Assembly: GCF_907164915.1 (NCBI RefSeq)
Contig: NC_061862.1
Coordinates: 142,033,913 to 142,097,912 of the forward strand
Length of the DNA: 64,000 nt
Source: Impatiens glandulifera
Lineage: Eukaryota > Streptophyta > Magnoliopsida > Ericales > Balsaminaceae
Direction of reading: 5' to 3'
The notes below the pieces were generated by a model. It made no database searches and was not told where the DNA came from. It saw only the letters and a program-made list of their open reading frames with translations. Positions 1 to 10,348 of the stretch are shown here, one piece after another. Both the position numbers and the translations under genes were made by a program. Each line of letters opens with the position of its first letter. Within the stretch, counting starts at the first letter, position 1.

Positions 1-357
1 AATCCTACCTTAGGCACTAAAAATCCGAATTCTGAAGAAGATGAGGAGGAGGATCAACCCTTGAATCGCAGACCAAGAAAAATGTCTCAACCAATCGAGG
101 CAATACCGCTTCGAGCTGTCCCTCATAGTGCCCAATCAGACCGACAAATCTATAGAGGTGGTGGAAGTTCTGTCGATAATGCCTTTCAAAGCGAAAAAAA
201 TGTCGAGTTTGATGTTCCTAAGGAATCGACAAGGAGTACTGGGTACAATGCTCCTGGACAACCAGCTGGGTACAATATTCCTGGACAATCAGCAGTCAGT
301 TTTGTGCACAACTTCTTCAAAGACATACTAAACAAACTGGATGAAGGGGGACACTAG
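1..357 (+). CDS. C-terminal end of an extra ORF of an LTR element (partial)
   Basis: A reading frame is open from the first base of the window to a TAG at 355-357, about 118 codons. It begins acidic (a run of Glu and Asp), then basic and Pro/Gly-rich, with a short repeated YNxPGQ motif. By position (last frame before the purine tract and 3' LTR) it matches the third extra ORF of element A, which also ends just upstream of a purine tract. I see no direct sequence match that would prove homology. Function unknown. Confidence 0.45.
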   Translation, partial: NPTLGTKNPNSEEDEEEDQPLNRRPRKMSQPIEAIPLRAVPHSAQSDRQIYRGGGSSVDNAFQSEKNVEFDVPKESTRSTGYNAPGQPAGYNIPGQSAVSFVHNFFKDILNKLDEGGH

Positions 358-614
358 TTCCTACATTTATGCTTTTCCTTATATTACTATATTTTTCTTA
401 CAGTTATCACTTTTGGGGACTTATGACTATTTTGGGAACTTAATGATCCGGTTTTATTTTTAAAAATGTTGGTTTTGATAATTTTAATTAAAAATATCAA
501 AAAGGGAGAAATTGATAAAGGAATTAACCTATAAATTTTTATCAAAAATTTTAAATCTCAAATCAAATTAAAGCGGCCAACAATTACAAGTTTTGAATAT
601 TTAATTTAAATAAT

Positions 615-629
615 CAAAAAAGGAGAAAT
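615..629 (+). other. Polypurine tract before the 3' LTR, with an upstream extra copy
   Basis: An A/G-rich stretch (AAAAAAGGAGAAAT) abuts the LTR start TGTTAG at 630, as expected for the plus-strand primer of reverse transcription. A near-identical tract (AAAAAGGGAGAAATTG) lies about 116 bases upstream at 499-513, preceded by the same TTTTGATAATTTTAAT context, so the module is duplicated, as it is in element A. Confidence 0.6.
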
Positions 630-1967
630 TGTTAGATAAATTATATAGTTAATTAGTAGGTAATTAACTATCTAAAGAACTTAACCAAATTCACTGTTTG
701 TGTAGGAAATGCATGGATCGGTCACATTCTCAAATCATCTTTATCACTCTGGACCAGTTGACCGATGTCATAGAGGCGGCGCAAACCGGGATTCTCTAAT
801 CACAGAATCAGTAGAGGATCGGCTCGACAATGAAAAACGGGTTTACCGTTCAGCTGCAGGATCGGTAAACCCATACCTCAGAGATCGGTTCACTCTTAGG
901 CAGTAAGTCCGGTCAACCAACATTGGAACAATATAACAAGTAAGGTGTCTGGTCAGTGCAATAATTGGCGCAAGTTTAAAGCTAGCGTACAAAAATAACG
1001 GGTAGTTCAACAGATCAGATCAAAGATATGGAACAGCTGGAAGTTTCCATTTTGGTGAAATCAGATTACTTTGGGAATATGCAGAAGGAAGCTTTCAAGT
1101 GTACAGACTGTATTATTTCCATTTTGATACAAGTTTAATGATAGACTTTGGGAAGTAGAAGACTGCCAAAAGTGATAAGATACCTATTTTGGTATAAGTC
1201 CAACAGAAGTCCCCAAGGAGTAGGTATCTGTCAAACCACTCCAGATGATAAAATCAAGAGAAGACAAAACTGGTCGGCTGTATTGCTCCTTGGGAAGTAT
1301 CAGCCGTATATAATGCCATTTTGTACCTTCTTGACTGACCAATCAGAATCATGGATCAAGGATTACCATGCAGGTATCTGTTGTATGAGAGAAATATGAC
1401 CGTTGTCATATTTTCACTACTTAAGAGAAGCTTGAAGAATAGAAACGAACAATAATCAAGAATACCACGGCATACAATATACAAGACAGTGAGACAACAT
1501 CTTTAGAATTGAATCAAAGCCTAAATTATTCTTATTTCCATACTGTCCAAAATACTGAGTGTATTACAATTTATTCTGTGTAAGAAGTGAGAGTTGTAAG
1601 TCAATAACGAGCAGTAAATAAGCCTCGGTTATTTGACGTATTGTAAAGTGTGTTGAATATTCTTAGTGAATATCCTTCTCAAGGTTTGAAAAAGAAGGGG
1701 TGACGTAGGAGTTTTATCTCCGAACATCCATAAATTTTGTGTTGCGTTCTTTTTCTACTTCATACCCTCTACTGTTGTCCAATTCGTGTGTGTTGCTTTA
1801 AGTTGAAATGAACTATTCTGCACTAGAACTCGGTTCAAGAGTTTGTGACAACTTGTGTAGTATAAATACTGATATTAACTTCTAACCGAGTTAATATCAA
1901 CCGGCGTTTTGTGTAAGCATTCGACCTAAAGAGACCCCTGTCTCCTTCGGCGATCCCGATCCTAACA
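630..1967 (+). repeat. 3' long terminal repeat (1338 bp)
   Basis: Terminal inverted repeats TGTTAG and CTAACA bound it. It carries the LTR block GGGGTGACGTAGGAG then CTCCGAACATCCATAAA near 1698-1737, shared with the LTRs of elements A and B. Several CCGGTT/AACCGG-type repeats fit the composition of the element A LTR. The 65- and 83-codon frames inside it are chance ORFs. Confidence 0.75.
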
Positions 1968-2055
1968 TAATCCACCAAGAAAAAATAATTGAAATAGAGA
2001 CCAAGTGCATTTACAACAAAAATATTGTTTATATATATGTATATAATATAAAGAT
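1968..2055. repeat. AT-rich spacer with part of a minisatellite unit
   Basis: It contains a piece of the AT-rich unit 'GTGCATTTA..ACAAAAAT.TTGTTTATATATA' that recurs at about 5160-5240 and in a run at 30370-30800. No gene is seen. Confidence 0.4.
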
Positions 2056-2059
2056 TTCA

Positions 2060-2617
2060 GATCAATTTCCTGCTGCAATGTGATTTATAAAATAATTTCG
2101 AATATCATTTCTAAACGCTTTAAAAATGTCATAGGAAAAATAATAAATTTGCATTCATCCCCGGTAGGACAATCTCTCATAATAATCTTCTCATGAAGAG
2201 CCTATTAAAAGGCTACGGGAAAAAGAAAATATCCCCGATAGTGGTTTTCAAAATAGATATCATGAAACCTTTCGACTCTGTCAGATAGGAAGTCATTCGG
2301 GACTTTCTAGTTGTTTATGCTTTTCCTATGATTTTTATCGATAGGATTATGCAGTGCATTTCATCATCATGCTTTGTTGTTAGCGTCAATGGTGTCCACG
2401 AAGACAATTTCAAGGGTGAAAATGGGGTAAGGCAAGGGGACCCCTCAATTCTTATCTTTTCGTATCTATCATGGAGAAAGAATCATCCATACATCTTTCA
2501 CCCATTTTGTGAGGTAGAGGAGGTAACCCATTTATACTTTGCTGACGATTTGTTCATTCTAGAGCACGTAGAAGTTGATTCCATTAAAACTATTAGGGTT
2601 ACACTAACATTTTTTTT
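2060..2617 (+). pseudogene. LINE reverse transcriptase, first part (broken)
   Basis: Translation shows RT hallmarks: an ISCCN start, the FKIDIMKPFDSV motif (catalytic Asp), GVRQGDP, and the FADD catalytic box at about nt 2539-2550. In-frame stops and frameshifts (for instance around 2190-2210 and 2287, and a deletion after the QGDPS box) break the frame. It is cut by the CACTA insertion at 2621 and resumes at 3502. The protein would copy LINE RNA at the target site; this copy cannot. Confidence 0.75.
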
Positions 2618-2620
2618 GAG

Positions 2621-3498
2621 CACTACAACAAAAATGATTTTCGGCGACGCTTAAAAAGACTTCTGCCAACCTTTAAAAGCGTCGCCAAAAACATTACCGA
2701 CACTTATTCTTGCGTCGCCAGAAGCAGGGTGGGCGCAAGTTTTTACCACGCTTATTTAAGCGTCGGTACAAGCGTTGCCGAAAGACGAAAGTTTTAACGA
2801 CGCTTATTTAAGCGTTGGCAAAATTAAAAAACGTCGCTAAAAGTCTATTTTATTTTTAAACTATTCTTTTTAAATTTGTTTTTTTCTATTTTAATTTTAG
2901 ATGTTATTTTTTTATCTCTACTATTATCACATTTGCCCTTCATCTCTCAAAGACCTGATGAATATAACACTAAACCCTTAGGGTGAACCCATATTATAAC
3001 CTTAAAAACACTTCAGAAATTAATGAACTCTCTCATATTTTATATACCAAAAACTTCTTCTTTTTCTCCGATGTGGGATAAATGTCATATTAACACTTCA
3101 GAAACTAATTAACTCTCTCATATTTTACTTTTAATTTAATTAAATTTAAATAATAATTAAATAAAAAATATATATTAATAATACTATAAAAAGTTTTAAA
3201 ATTATGTTATATTAATTAAATTTTAATGTTAACAAAATTTTAAGTCAAATTTAATTTTAAAAAAATTAAAAAATTAAAATAAAATATTTACAAAGTTTAA
3301 AAATAAAACATAAAAATTATTAAAATTTAGAATATTTAAATTATAAGGTTTTAACAAAGTTACAAAGTTGGTATATAAAAAAAATAAAAGTGGTGGTATA
3401 GATATAAAGGTTGGCAAAAGTTTTTTTCTTTTAATTTTTACCCACGCTTAATATGGGTTGGCATATAAGGGTCGCTGAAAGTATATTTTGTTGTAGTG
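2621..3498. mobile_element. Non-autonomous CACTA element (878 bp)
   Basis: It starts CACTACAACAAAA and ends TTTTGTTGTAGTG, perfect 13-bp terminal inverted repeats, flanked by the 3-bp target duplication GAG (2618-2620 and 3499-3501). The termini carry repeats of an AAGCGTCG(C)C-type motif in both orientations (2641-2850 and 3420-3480), the usual transposase-binding subterminal repeats. The middle is AT-rich without coding potential. It is mobilised in trans by a CACTA transposase if at all. Confidence 0.88.
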
Positions 3499-3501
3499 GA
3501 G

Positions 3502-4915
3502 GTTACAGGTTTAACTATTAATGAAAGCAAAAGTGTGGCATTTTATGGAGGCGTGAAGGACGAAACAAAACAGGACATCTTCAACATCATGGGCATCAAG
3601 GAAGACAGTTTTCCCGTATGATACTTAGAAAATCCGTTAACCGCGAAACATATCGAAATCTCACACTACAACCCGTTGATTGAAAATGTAAAAAATACGA
3701 TATCTGGCTGGGCAGCAAAAAAACTTTCTTATGTAGGGAGGATCGAACTTATCAAAATCGTGGTCATGGGCATAGTTGGCTATTGGGCGCAGCAGATGGT
3801 CGTTCCGAAGAAGGTAATGAAGGAGCTCGACACGCTGATGAGGAACTTTATCTGGGGCAGTAGCAGAAGAGGAGGAAAGAAAGTCAAATGGACCGCTCTC
3901 TACAAACCGAAGGACGAGGGAGACATCAACTTGAAGAACTGTATCAAGTGGAACAAGGCTTTAACCTTCAAGCATTTGTGGGCTTTGGAGCGCAATCAGG
4001 AGAAATTATGGATCAAATGGGTGCATACGGGGTTTATGAAACACGAAACCAGCATCTGGACCTGCAAAATTCACGAAGGTATGAGTTGGTCTCTAAAAAA
4101 GATTCTTAAACTAAGAAGCGATATTGCAGATCTTTACGACATCCGTCTAGGGGACAGGAAATGCACTTTATTCTGGCACGACCCTTGGTTCGAAACCATC
4201 CTATCATCTACAATGAGGAGTTTTAAAATATCCGTATCAGAAGTGACTGCAAAAGTGAAAATCAGAGACATCAAAGACATGAATTGGAACTCGCTCCTAA
4301 GAATAATTCTATAAGGAAAGAGGATACTTGATCATATAAGTAACATACAACTATACGATAGACCAGATATTCATGACTGGAAACCTAAGAACAATGGGAA
4401 GCTGGTATCGAAGAAAATATTGGAGGTAACCCGGGAAAAAGTATATAAAGTAGAATGGGCTCCTCTTGTATGGTCAACGAAGATTATCCCTCGATACAAG
4501 TTCATCATATGGTTCGCCTTCTGGGAAAGACTCAGCACTCGTGAACGTATCAGCAAGTATATGAGCATCCCAGACGCGAGCTATCTTCTATACATATGAA
4601 ATGAAGAAACCATAGATCACCTATTTGGGAGCTGTTGTATTGCTTCGGAGTTTTGGGACAGATTCTATAAAAACCTGGAGTTGATCAGTTTCCCGAGCGA
4701 AAGGAATGAAATCAAAGAAGCAACACTACTCAAAGCTAAGAGAAATAGATTTGCAATAAGATTGTTAAAGTGCAGTTTTGGAGTAGTGGTGTACAACATT
4801 TGGCAAAAACGAAATGCAATGGTATATGACAGAACCCGCAGGAGCGTTGAAGAGTTATGGAAAGATATTGTATCGGATTGTAACGCCCTCATGGGAACGT
4901 AGAGAAGAATCCCAA
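3502..4915 (+). pseudogene. LINE reverse transcriptase C-terminal part and zf-RVT domain (broken)
   Basis: The reading resumes after the CACTA element. The longest clean stretch, 3676-4314, encodes about 212 residues with the LSYVGRIELIK and NFIWGSSRRGGKKVKW signatures of the RT C-terminal region (thumb and connection) of plant LINEs. Further stops occur at 3620, 4312-4314 and about 4597. A zinc-binding region with W...YKFIIWFAFWERLSTRERIS followed by the ETIDHLFGSCCIASEFWD block lies at 4490-4660. The frame ends at about 4902. The antisense frames at 4371-4568 and 4665-5006 are shadows. Confidence 0.78.
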
Positions 4916-5157
4916 GTACGGAGTAGAACTGGAATATCTGTAGGAACTGGAATTTTCCGTTTTTTAAACTCACTAGAATTGAAAGTATTTTAATGAGATA
5001 ATTCATTTACGTTTTTATCTTTTTAGCTTTTATTCAGAATGTTACGACTTCAAAATTATTCTAATCCTGTCTAGAATGATCTCTTAAACTCTTGGTTTTT
5101 TTCCCGTTTTGGGGAATTTTTAATGAAATGACGCTAAGTCGTTTTTCCCAAAAAAAA

Positions 5158-5933
5158 TATGTAATATTATATATAAATATAAAAATTATGAAGGTAGTTG
5201 CATTTATAACAACAAAAAAATTGTTTATATCTTGAATTAATATTTAATAATAAATTCAATTAATATAGATAATTTTTTAGATGATATATGGTAAGGAAAT
5301 ATATATATATATATATGGTAAGGTAAAAAAAATTAATGAAGAAAAGAGAGGAGAAGAGAGGAGAGAGAAAATAGATGTGGATTATACATGATAACGTGAA
5401 TTATTGTGGTGTTTTATTGCCTTGTTAATTTTAAAAAAAAGATCGATGAAATGCGTAAGACGTTATTGCAACAGCTTGAAACGATTAAATTCTGAAAAGA
5501 AAGAAAAACAGTGAACAACGGATTGTTAAAACATAAAATATAATACAAATTCAATTTATTGAAAACACGATATTGATAGAAAAAGTGAGAAGATCATACC
5601 GAGACTGAACGATTTTGGGTTGTAGCAATCTAGGATTATTTATACGTAGAAAATAGGTGGGTGGAGAAGAAGATGAAAACTCTAGTTGGTTTAATTATAG
5701 CTGTACATATCTACGTTGATGTTGTTGCAGGTTTTCATGATTAATATTTAGTATTAAATTCAATTTATGAGAATTCTTTAGGTTATTTAATTTAAAGTTA
5801 AATTTTATAATACGATAACTAAAAAACTTGAATTAATATTTAATAATAAACTCAATTAATATAGATCTTTTTCTTAATGAAAATTCATCAAGCTTATTAT
5901 ATTTGAAGTTAAATTTTATAATTAATATTTGAT
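5158..5933. other. AT-rich intergenic spacer
   Basis: No gene is seen. It contains a copy of the AT-rich minisatellite unit (5160-5240), a short AT dinucleotide run (5300-5315), and repeats of 'TTAATATTTAATAATAAA.TCAATTAATATAGAT' at about 5236 and 5835 with a partial copy near 5740. The last bases, 5934-5938 (AAATA), are the left target duplication of element B. Confidence 0.5.
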
Positions 5934-6119
5934 AAATATGTTGGGTCAAATTATTTTGACTAAGGGTCAAATCACTTTGACTAATGAAATTTTGATGATG
6001 CGTTTGTATAAAACTTAAACTGAGTCATCTAATTGTTTTTGGTGCACGTGTATCGAAAACATACTAAATTATACTAAGTCTGAATGAGATTCATTAGACT
6101 TATTGGCTATTAGACGCAT

Positions 6120-7190
6120 TAAGTTATACGTGCAGTCTAACAGATACGTAGTTAGACGTGCAGTCTAACAGAAACGTAATTAGACGTGCAGTCTAACAGA
6201 TACGTAGTTAGACATGCAGTCTAACAGACGTAGTTAAATGTGCAGTCTAACAGAGACGTAGTTAGACGTGCAGTATAACAGATACATAGTTAGACGTGTA
6301 GTCTAACATGAGTAGTTAGATGTGCAGTCTAACAGACGTAGTTAGACGTACAGTCTAACAGATACGTAATTACACGTACAGTCTAACAGATACGTAGTTA
6401 GACGAGCAGTCTAACAGGCGTAGTTAGACGTGCGTGTAGTCTAATAGGCGTAGTTAGACGTGTAGTCTATTAGATATGCAGTTAGACGTGCAGTCTAACA
6501 GAAGTAGTTAGACGTGTAGTCTAACAGATACGTAGTTAGACGTGCAGTCTAACAGACGTAGTTAGACGTGCAGTCTAACAGACGTAGTTAGACGTGCAGT
6601 CTAACAGATACGTAGTTAGACGTGCAGTCTAACAGATACGTAGTTAGACGTGCAATCTAACAGATACGTAGTTAGACGTGCAGTCTAATAGACGTAGTTA
6701 GACGTGCAGTCTAACATATACGTAGTTAGACGTGCAGTCTAACAAGCGTAGTTAGACGTGTAGTCTAACAGGCGTAGTTAGACATGCAGTCTAACAGATA
6801 CACAGTTATACGTGCAGTCTAACAGATACGTAGTTAGATATGTAGTCTAACAAACGTAGTTAGACGTGCAGTCTAACAGATACGTAGTTAGACGTGCAGT
6901 CTAACAGGTATAGTTAGACGTATAGTCTAATAGGAGTAGTTAGACGTGTAGTCTAACAGATGAAAGTTAGACGTGCGGTCTAACTCCTTCAGACTAGTCT
7001 GAAGGGACTCGTAGTTAGACGTGCAGTCTAACAGATGAAAATTAGACGTGCAGTCTAACTCTTTTAGATTAGTCTAGAGGGACTCGTAGTTAGACGTGCA
7101 ATCTAATAGATGAATGTTAGACGTGCAGTCTAACTCATTTAGATTAGTCTGAATGGATTCGTAATTAGACGTGTCGTCTAATTCCATTAG
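6120..7190. repeat. Palindromic ACGTG tandem repeat array in 5' LTR of element B
   Basis: About 37 imperfect units (counted by eye) of roughly 23-28 bp. The core is GTTAGACGTGCAGTCTAAC, in which the 7-bp arms GTTAGAC and GTCTAAC are perfect inverted repeats around GTGCA. Units are separated by AGATACGTA or AGACGTA linkers. Every consensus core contains ACGTG, the core of plant bZIP-binding sites, and many linkers contain TACGTA. Toward the 3' side the linker changes to one with the longer palindrome CTTCAGA.TAGTCTGAAG. Confidence 0.85.
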
Positions 7191-7590
7191 ACCTGGTGGT
7201 CTAATGGATCCTGCTATTAGACGGGGGTGTCTAATTTCATTAGACTTGTCAGTCTAATTGGAGCACGTCTAATGTCATGCTTAAACAGTTGCTTGAAGCT
7301 AGCATTCGTCTACCCACGATCAACTAGTTGTATGCTACTCCTGCTCCACTATTCCGTGTAGATCAGTACAACAGTCAGTTACATCCAATGAATCAATACC
7401 ACGTAAACAAATATTCTTCCCACTACTTGTTTCTTGCAGGAATATCCTAGAAGAATATTTGGTGCACTATAGATTGGTACGACCATGATCATGGTGCTTA
7501 GAGTATGTTGTACATGTGTACTATGGAGGCTTTCCAATAGGTGCTTGTCACGTGCCATTATAGAAGATTCGACCGTTGTTATCTGCTCTC

Positions 7591-7598
7591 TATTTAAG
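7591..7598 (+). promoter_or_regulatory. TATA-like box of element B LTR
   Basis: TATTTAAG just downstream of the repeat array and upstream of the R/U5 block. The same site is at 29775-29782 in the 3' LTR. Likely start of the genomic transcript. Confidence 0.45.
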
Positions 7599-8134
7599 GA
7601 TCCTCAAGGACAACGTACGAAGTGCCGGACACACACACGAACATACAAGTTTATACATGAATTACTGAGATTAATAAACGAACAAATTTCTTTCTTGCTT
7701 TACTGTGTGTACATCAATAGAGAGAGAGAATCAAAGTATTGTCTAGCTGAGTGATATTCTTCAATATATTGTAAGTTGAACAGAGTCTGTTCTGTTCAAC
7801 AGTGAGCTAGCTGTGCAACTGTATTTGATTCTAAGAAAAGTATAGTGAATCCTTCCGGTGGTTGGAAGAAGGGGTGACGTAGAAGAGTTTTGATCTGAAC
7901 ATCCATAAACAACTCTTTGTGTCATTTACATTTTATCGTCTTCTCCTACTTTGGTTCTTAACTTCAAACCTGAGCAAACGTTTTTGCACTTGACTCGTTC
8001 AAGATTTTGCAAGGGTTTGTGAAGAATATAAAGTAATTTAAATCCCTAACAGGATTTTTATCAAACCGTTTTTGTACGAAGTTGTCATCAATCGTTAGAC
8101 TCCCGTCTCTATTGATTACACTGATCCTATCAAT

Positions 8135-8146
8135 TGGTATCAAAGC
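8135..8146 (+). other. Primer binding site of element B
   Basis: TGGTATCAAAGC lies two bases after the 5' LTR. It matches the 3' end complement of plant initiator Met-tRNA (TGGTATCAGAGC) with one mismatch. It primes minus-strand DNA synthesis. Confidence 0.8.
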
Positions 8147-8177
8147 TCTGTTTTCTATTCTTAAGCATTCACCAAGA

Positions 8178-8993
8178 ATGTCGACCATAACTAAAGATGC
8201 CAATGCTACCGCAATCCCCAATTTCTCAAGAGAAAACTATATCATGTGAAAGAAAAGAGTTTGTGCTCATCTTTCTTCTCTTCATGACGGCATGTGGAGC
8301 GTTATCACAAATGGTCCCATCAAGATTGATAAGGAGAAATCTGAATGGACCAGTGAAGACAAGAGAAAGAACAACTTCAACAACATGGCACTAGACGTTT
8401 TGTACATATCTCTTGATGACAGCATGTTCAACTACATCATCGAGTGTGATATTACCAACGAGATTTGGGACAGACTTATCCAACTGTGTGAGGGCAATGA
8501 GCAAACAAAGGAAAACAATATTATGGTTGCCACTCAACAGTTCCAATGTTTCAAAATGCGTCCTGGAAAAACGATGAACGAGTTTGATACAAGGTTCAGC
8601 CAAGTTGTCTCCACTTTATCTATTTTTGGCAAGACCTATAGCAACATGGAGCTTGCTATCAAGGCCATGCGTGCTCTTCCAAGAGAATGTGACATAAAGA
8701 AAATGGCTACGAGAGAATCCAAAGATCTCAACAAGATCTCGCTCTTTGATTTGTTTGCTGATCTCAAGGCCTATGAGTTCGAGTTGAACTCAAGGATTAA
8801 AGAAGATCAATCCACATCCATTATCATTGCCAAAGCGTTGGTGACTGCTGAAGAGTCATCTGCCGCTTCTGATGTGTAGACAGTTGCCCAACAGTTTAAC
8901 AGCGATGCTATGTCTCTCTTTGTGAAGAAGTTTGGCGACTTCATGTAGAAGAGCAACTCTAACTCAAGCTCTTCAAATTCTAATGATAATAAG
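8178..8993 (+). pseudogene. Element B gag, N-terminal part (broken)
   Basis: The frame starts at ATG 8178 and encodes a UBN2-type Copia Gag, homologous over its whole length to the Gag of element A (shared EWT.EDKR.NN, EGNEQTKENNIMVATQ, FADLKAYEFELNSR blocks). It has three in-frame stops: TGA 8247-8249 at a position where the family has Trp, TAG 8877-8879 and TAG 8946-8948. The longest clean stretch is 8292-8879. Element A is inserted after base 8993, and the frame continues in register at 23305. Confidence 0.85.
8747..8993 (+). repeat. 247-bp direct duplication flanking element A (left copy)
   Basis: This part of the element B gag recurs at 23058-23304 with the same length and no gap, on the far side of element A. 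Only 11 bases (23047-23057) separate the right copy from the 3' LTR. It replaces the usual 5-bp target duplication. Confidence 0.9.
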
Positions 8994-10308
8994 TGTTAGA
9001 TAAATTCATACCGGTTCAAATAAACCTAACTTAAACAAACTTTCTATGCAGGAACAAGGAACCGGACCGGATGAATAAGAAAACCAACTGAAGTAACCAA
9101 ACCGGTCAAGCTACCAAACCGATCGAGTATACTTAGAACGTGACCGAACAAAGGAAGGATCGGCCAAAGCTCAAAACCGGAACCATCAAACAGCCGATCA
9201 ATCCACAAGACAAACATAACCGGAAGAAGTCCGGTTACCTCTATCAAAAGACATTAGACCAAGTCAAGTGGCCGACCTGCACAAGAAGACACTTTGAGTA
9301 TCTGTTGAGAATGATACCAAAGGAACAGACTGAATACTTCCACATCCATGCAAGTCTGAGGAAAGACTGTAGGCTGCAGAAAACAGTACTACCGGATCCT
9401 TCTACTTCGGGATAAGCCAGAGAGGAGATCTTCAAAGTACAGACAACTGTCCAAACAGACAGTGCCTACATCAAGTAAAAGACAAACCCGGCAGGTTTGC
9501 CTTACAGACCGGCAGGTCTGAAACAGGATGCCAGGTCTGAGATTGACCGTCAGGTCTGAGGAGAAGACCGCAGGTCTGAGATACTGAATCACTGCACCTC
9601 TGATCAGCCAATCAGATTCAAGGCAGTGAAATATGACCGTTGGCATATTTCACCTATAAAAGGAGGCAGTTGAAGAAGAGTAAATGCAGTTACAAAAGTG
9701 GGACATCAAGCTACATACTGTGGAACACATAGTTGGGACTAAGAGCATTTACTACAAGTGATAACTGTGTGCTATTCTAGAAAGCCTAAGTGTTGAAAGT
9801 TAAAGTTTGTTCTACCATTTCGGTGTGAACTGTAAGAGCATTATCGAGCAGGAAATAAGTCTCGATCGGATTGTACTTGTATTCCTTAGTGAATATCCTT
9901 CTCGCGGTTTCGAGAGGAAGGGGTGACGTAGGAGTTTTATCTCCGAACATCCATAAAATCTGTTGTGTTATTTACTTTCTGCAGGCTTTGTTACATAACC
10001 GACTAATCTAACAATATCGCTCAAAACTGAATCTACATTAACCACACCAAGTGTCCAGATTGCCGAAACCGACCCACCATCCTTCAAATTTCCATCTTCC
10101 GAAACCGATTCCGCCTATCATACAAGCATACCGCTTCAACCTGAAAGCAAACCTCTTCCGCGCTTGAACCTAGTTCAAGGGTTTGTGACAGGTTGTGTAG
10201 TATTGAAACCCCGGTGTTAATCTCTAACAGGATTAACCACCACCCTACGAGTGAGAACCGCTTACCGGTCCAACCCCCGGTCCACCAGCGGCGACCTAGA
10301 TCCTAACA
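8994..10308 (+). repeat. 5' LTR of element A (1315 bp)
   Basis: TGTTAG..CTAACA termini. It contains CCGGTT/AACCGG repeats, a cluster of GGCAGGT(TTG/CTG) and CAGGTCTGA repeats (9488-9580), the ATGACCGTTGGCATATTTCA motif, a TATAAAA box at 9655-9661, and the conserved block GGGGTGACGTAGGAG..CCGAACATCCATAAAA at about 9920-9959. All eight differences from the 3' LTR are transitions. Short frames inside it are not genes. Confidence 0.95.
9655..9661 (+). promoter_or_regulatory. TATA box of element A 5' LTR
   Basis: TATAAAA followed by GGAGGCAG, about 260 bp before the conserved R/U5 block. Identical site at 22393-22399 in the 3' LTR. It would drive the genomic RNA. Confidence 0.65.
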
Positions 10309-10310
10309 AT

Positions 10311-10322
10311 TGGTATCAGAGC
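10311..10322 (+). other. Primer binding site of element A
   Basis: TGGTATCAGAGC, the perfect complement of the initiator Met-tRNA 3' end used by plant Copia elements, two bases after the LTR. Confidence 0.9.
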
Positions 10323-10348
10323 CAGGTAGTTTCAATACTCAAGCAAGC

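Larger units (their letters stand above)
1..1967 (+). mobile_element. 3' part of a Copia-type LTR retrotransposon
   Basis: The segment holds the end of an open frame, a non-coding stretch with two purine tracts, and an LTR that starts TGTTAG and ends CTAACA. The order ORF, purine tract, LTR shows that this is the 3' end of a plus-strand element whose body lies left of the window. The LTR resembles that of element A (8994-23046) in its first bases, in a block around an ATGACCGTTG motif and in the conserved R/U5 block, so it belongs to a related subfamily. No target duplication can be tested because the left end is missing. Confidence 0.8.
2056..5157 (+). mobile_element. 5'-truncated LINE (L1-type) retrotransposon
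   Basis: The element starts in the middle of the reverse transcriptase and runs through the C-terminal zinc-finger (zf-RVT-like) domain to a LINE tail. The tail has the plant LINE ending AATTTTAATGAAATGA, then GTTTTTCCC and an A-run (5118-5157). The same tail occurs in the LINE-like elements at 42840-44937 and 58217-61328. 5' truncation is the normal outcome of target-primed reverse transcription. An 878-bp CACTA element interrupts it (2621-3498). Exact ends are uncertain because the flanks are AT-rich repeats. Confidence 0.75.
5939..8132 (+). repeat. 5' LTR of element B (2194 bp)
   Basis: It starts TGTTGGGTCAAATT and ends GATCCTATCA. A palindromic tandem array fills most of U3 (6120-7190). 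A TATA-like TATTTAAG lies at 7591-7598, and the conserved R/U5 block GGGGTGACGTAG..CATCCATAAAC follows at about 7872-7911. The partner LTR at 28208-30315 is 86 bp shorter, mostly through repeat-number differences, and its second base is A instead of G. Confidence 0.88.

Noticed and set aside
4665..5006. 113-residue minus-strand frame
   Set aside because: Opposite the LINE C-terminal region, which has clear plus-strand homology.
6120..7190. CRISPR-like look of the regular palindromic repeats
   Set aside because: Plant nuclear DNA, inside an LTR and repeated in the partner LTR; linkers are not unique spacers and no cas genes exist.
8994..10308. Several 63-91 codon frames in the LTRs of element A
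   Set aside because: Occur in both LTRs (same frames near 21982-22384), non-coding regulatory DNA with no family match.
10311..10322. tRNA-like matches
   Set aside because: Only the 12-base primer site is present; no tRNA gene with cloverleaf or A/B boxes was found anywhere.
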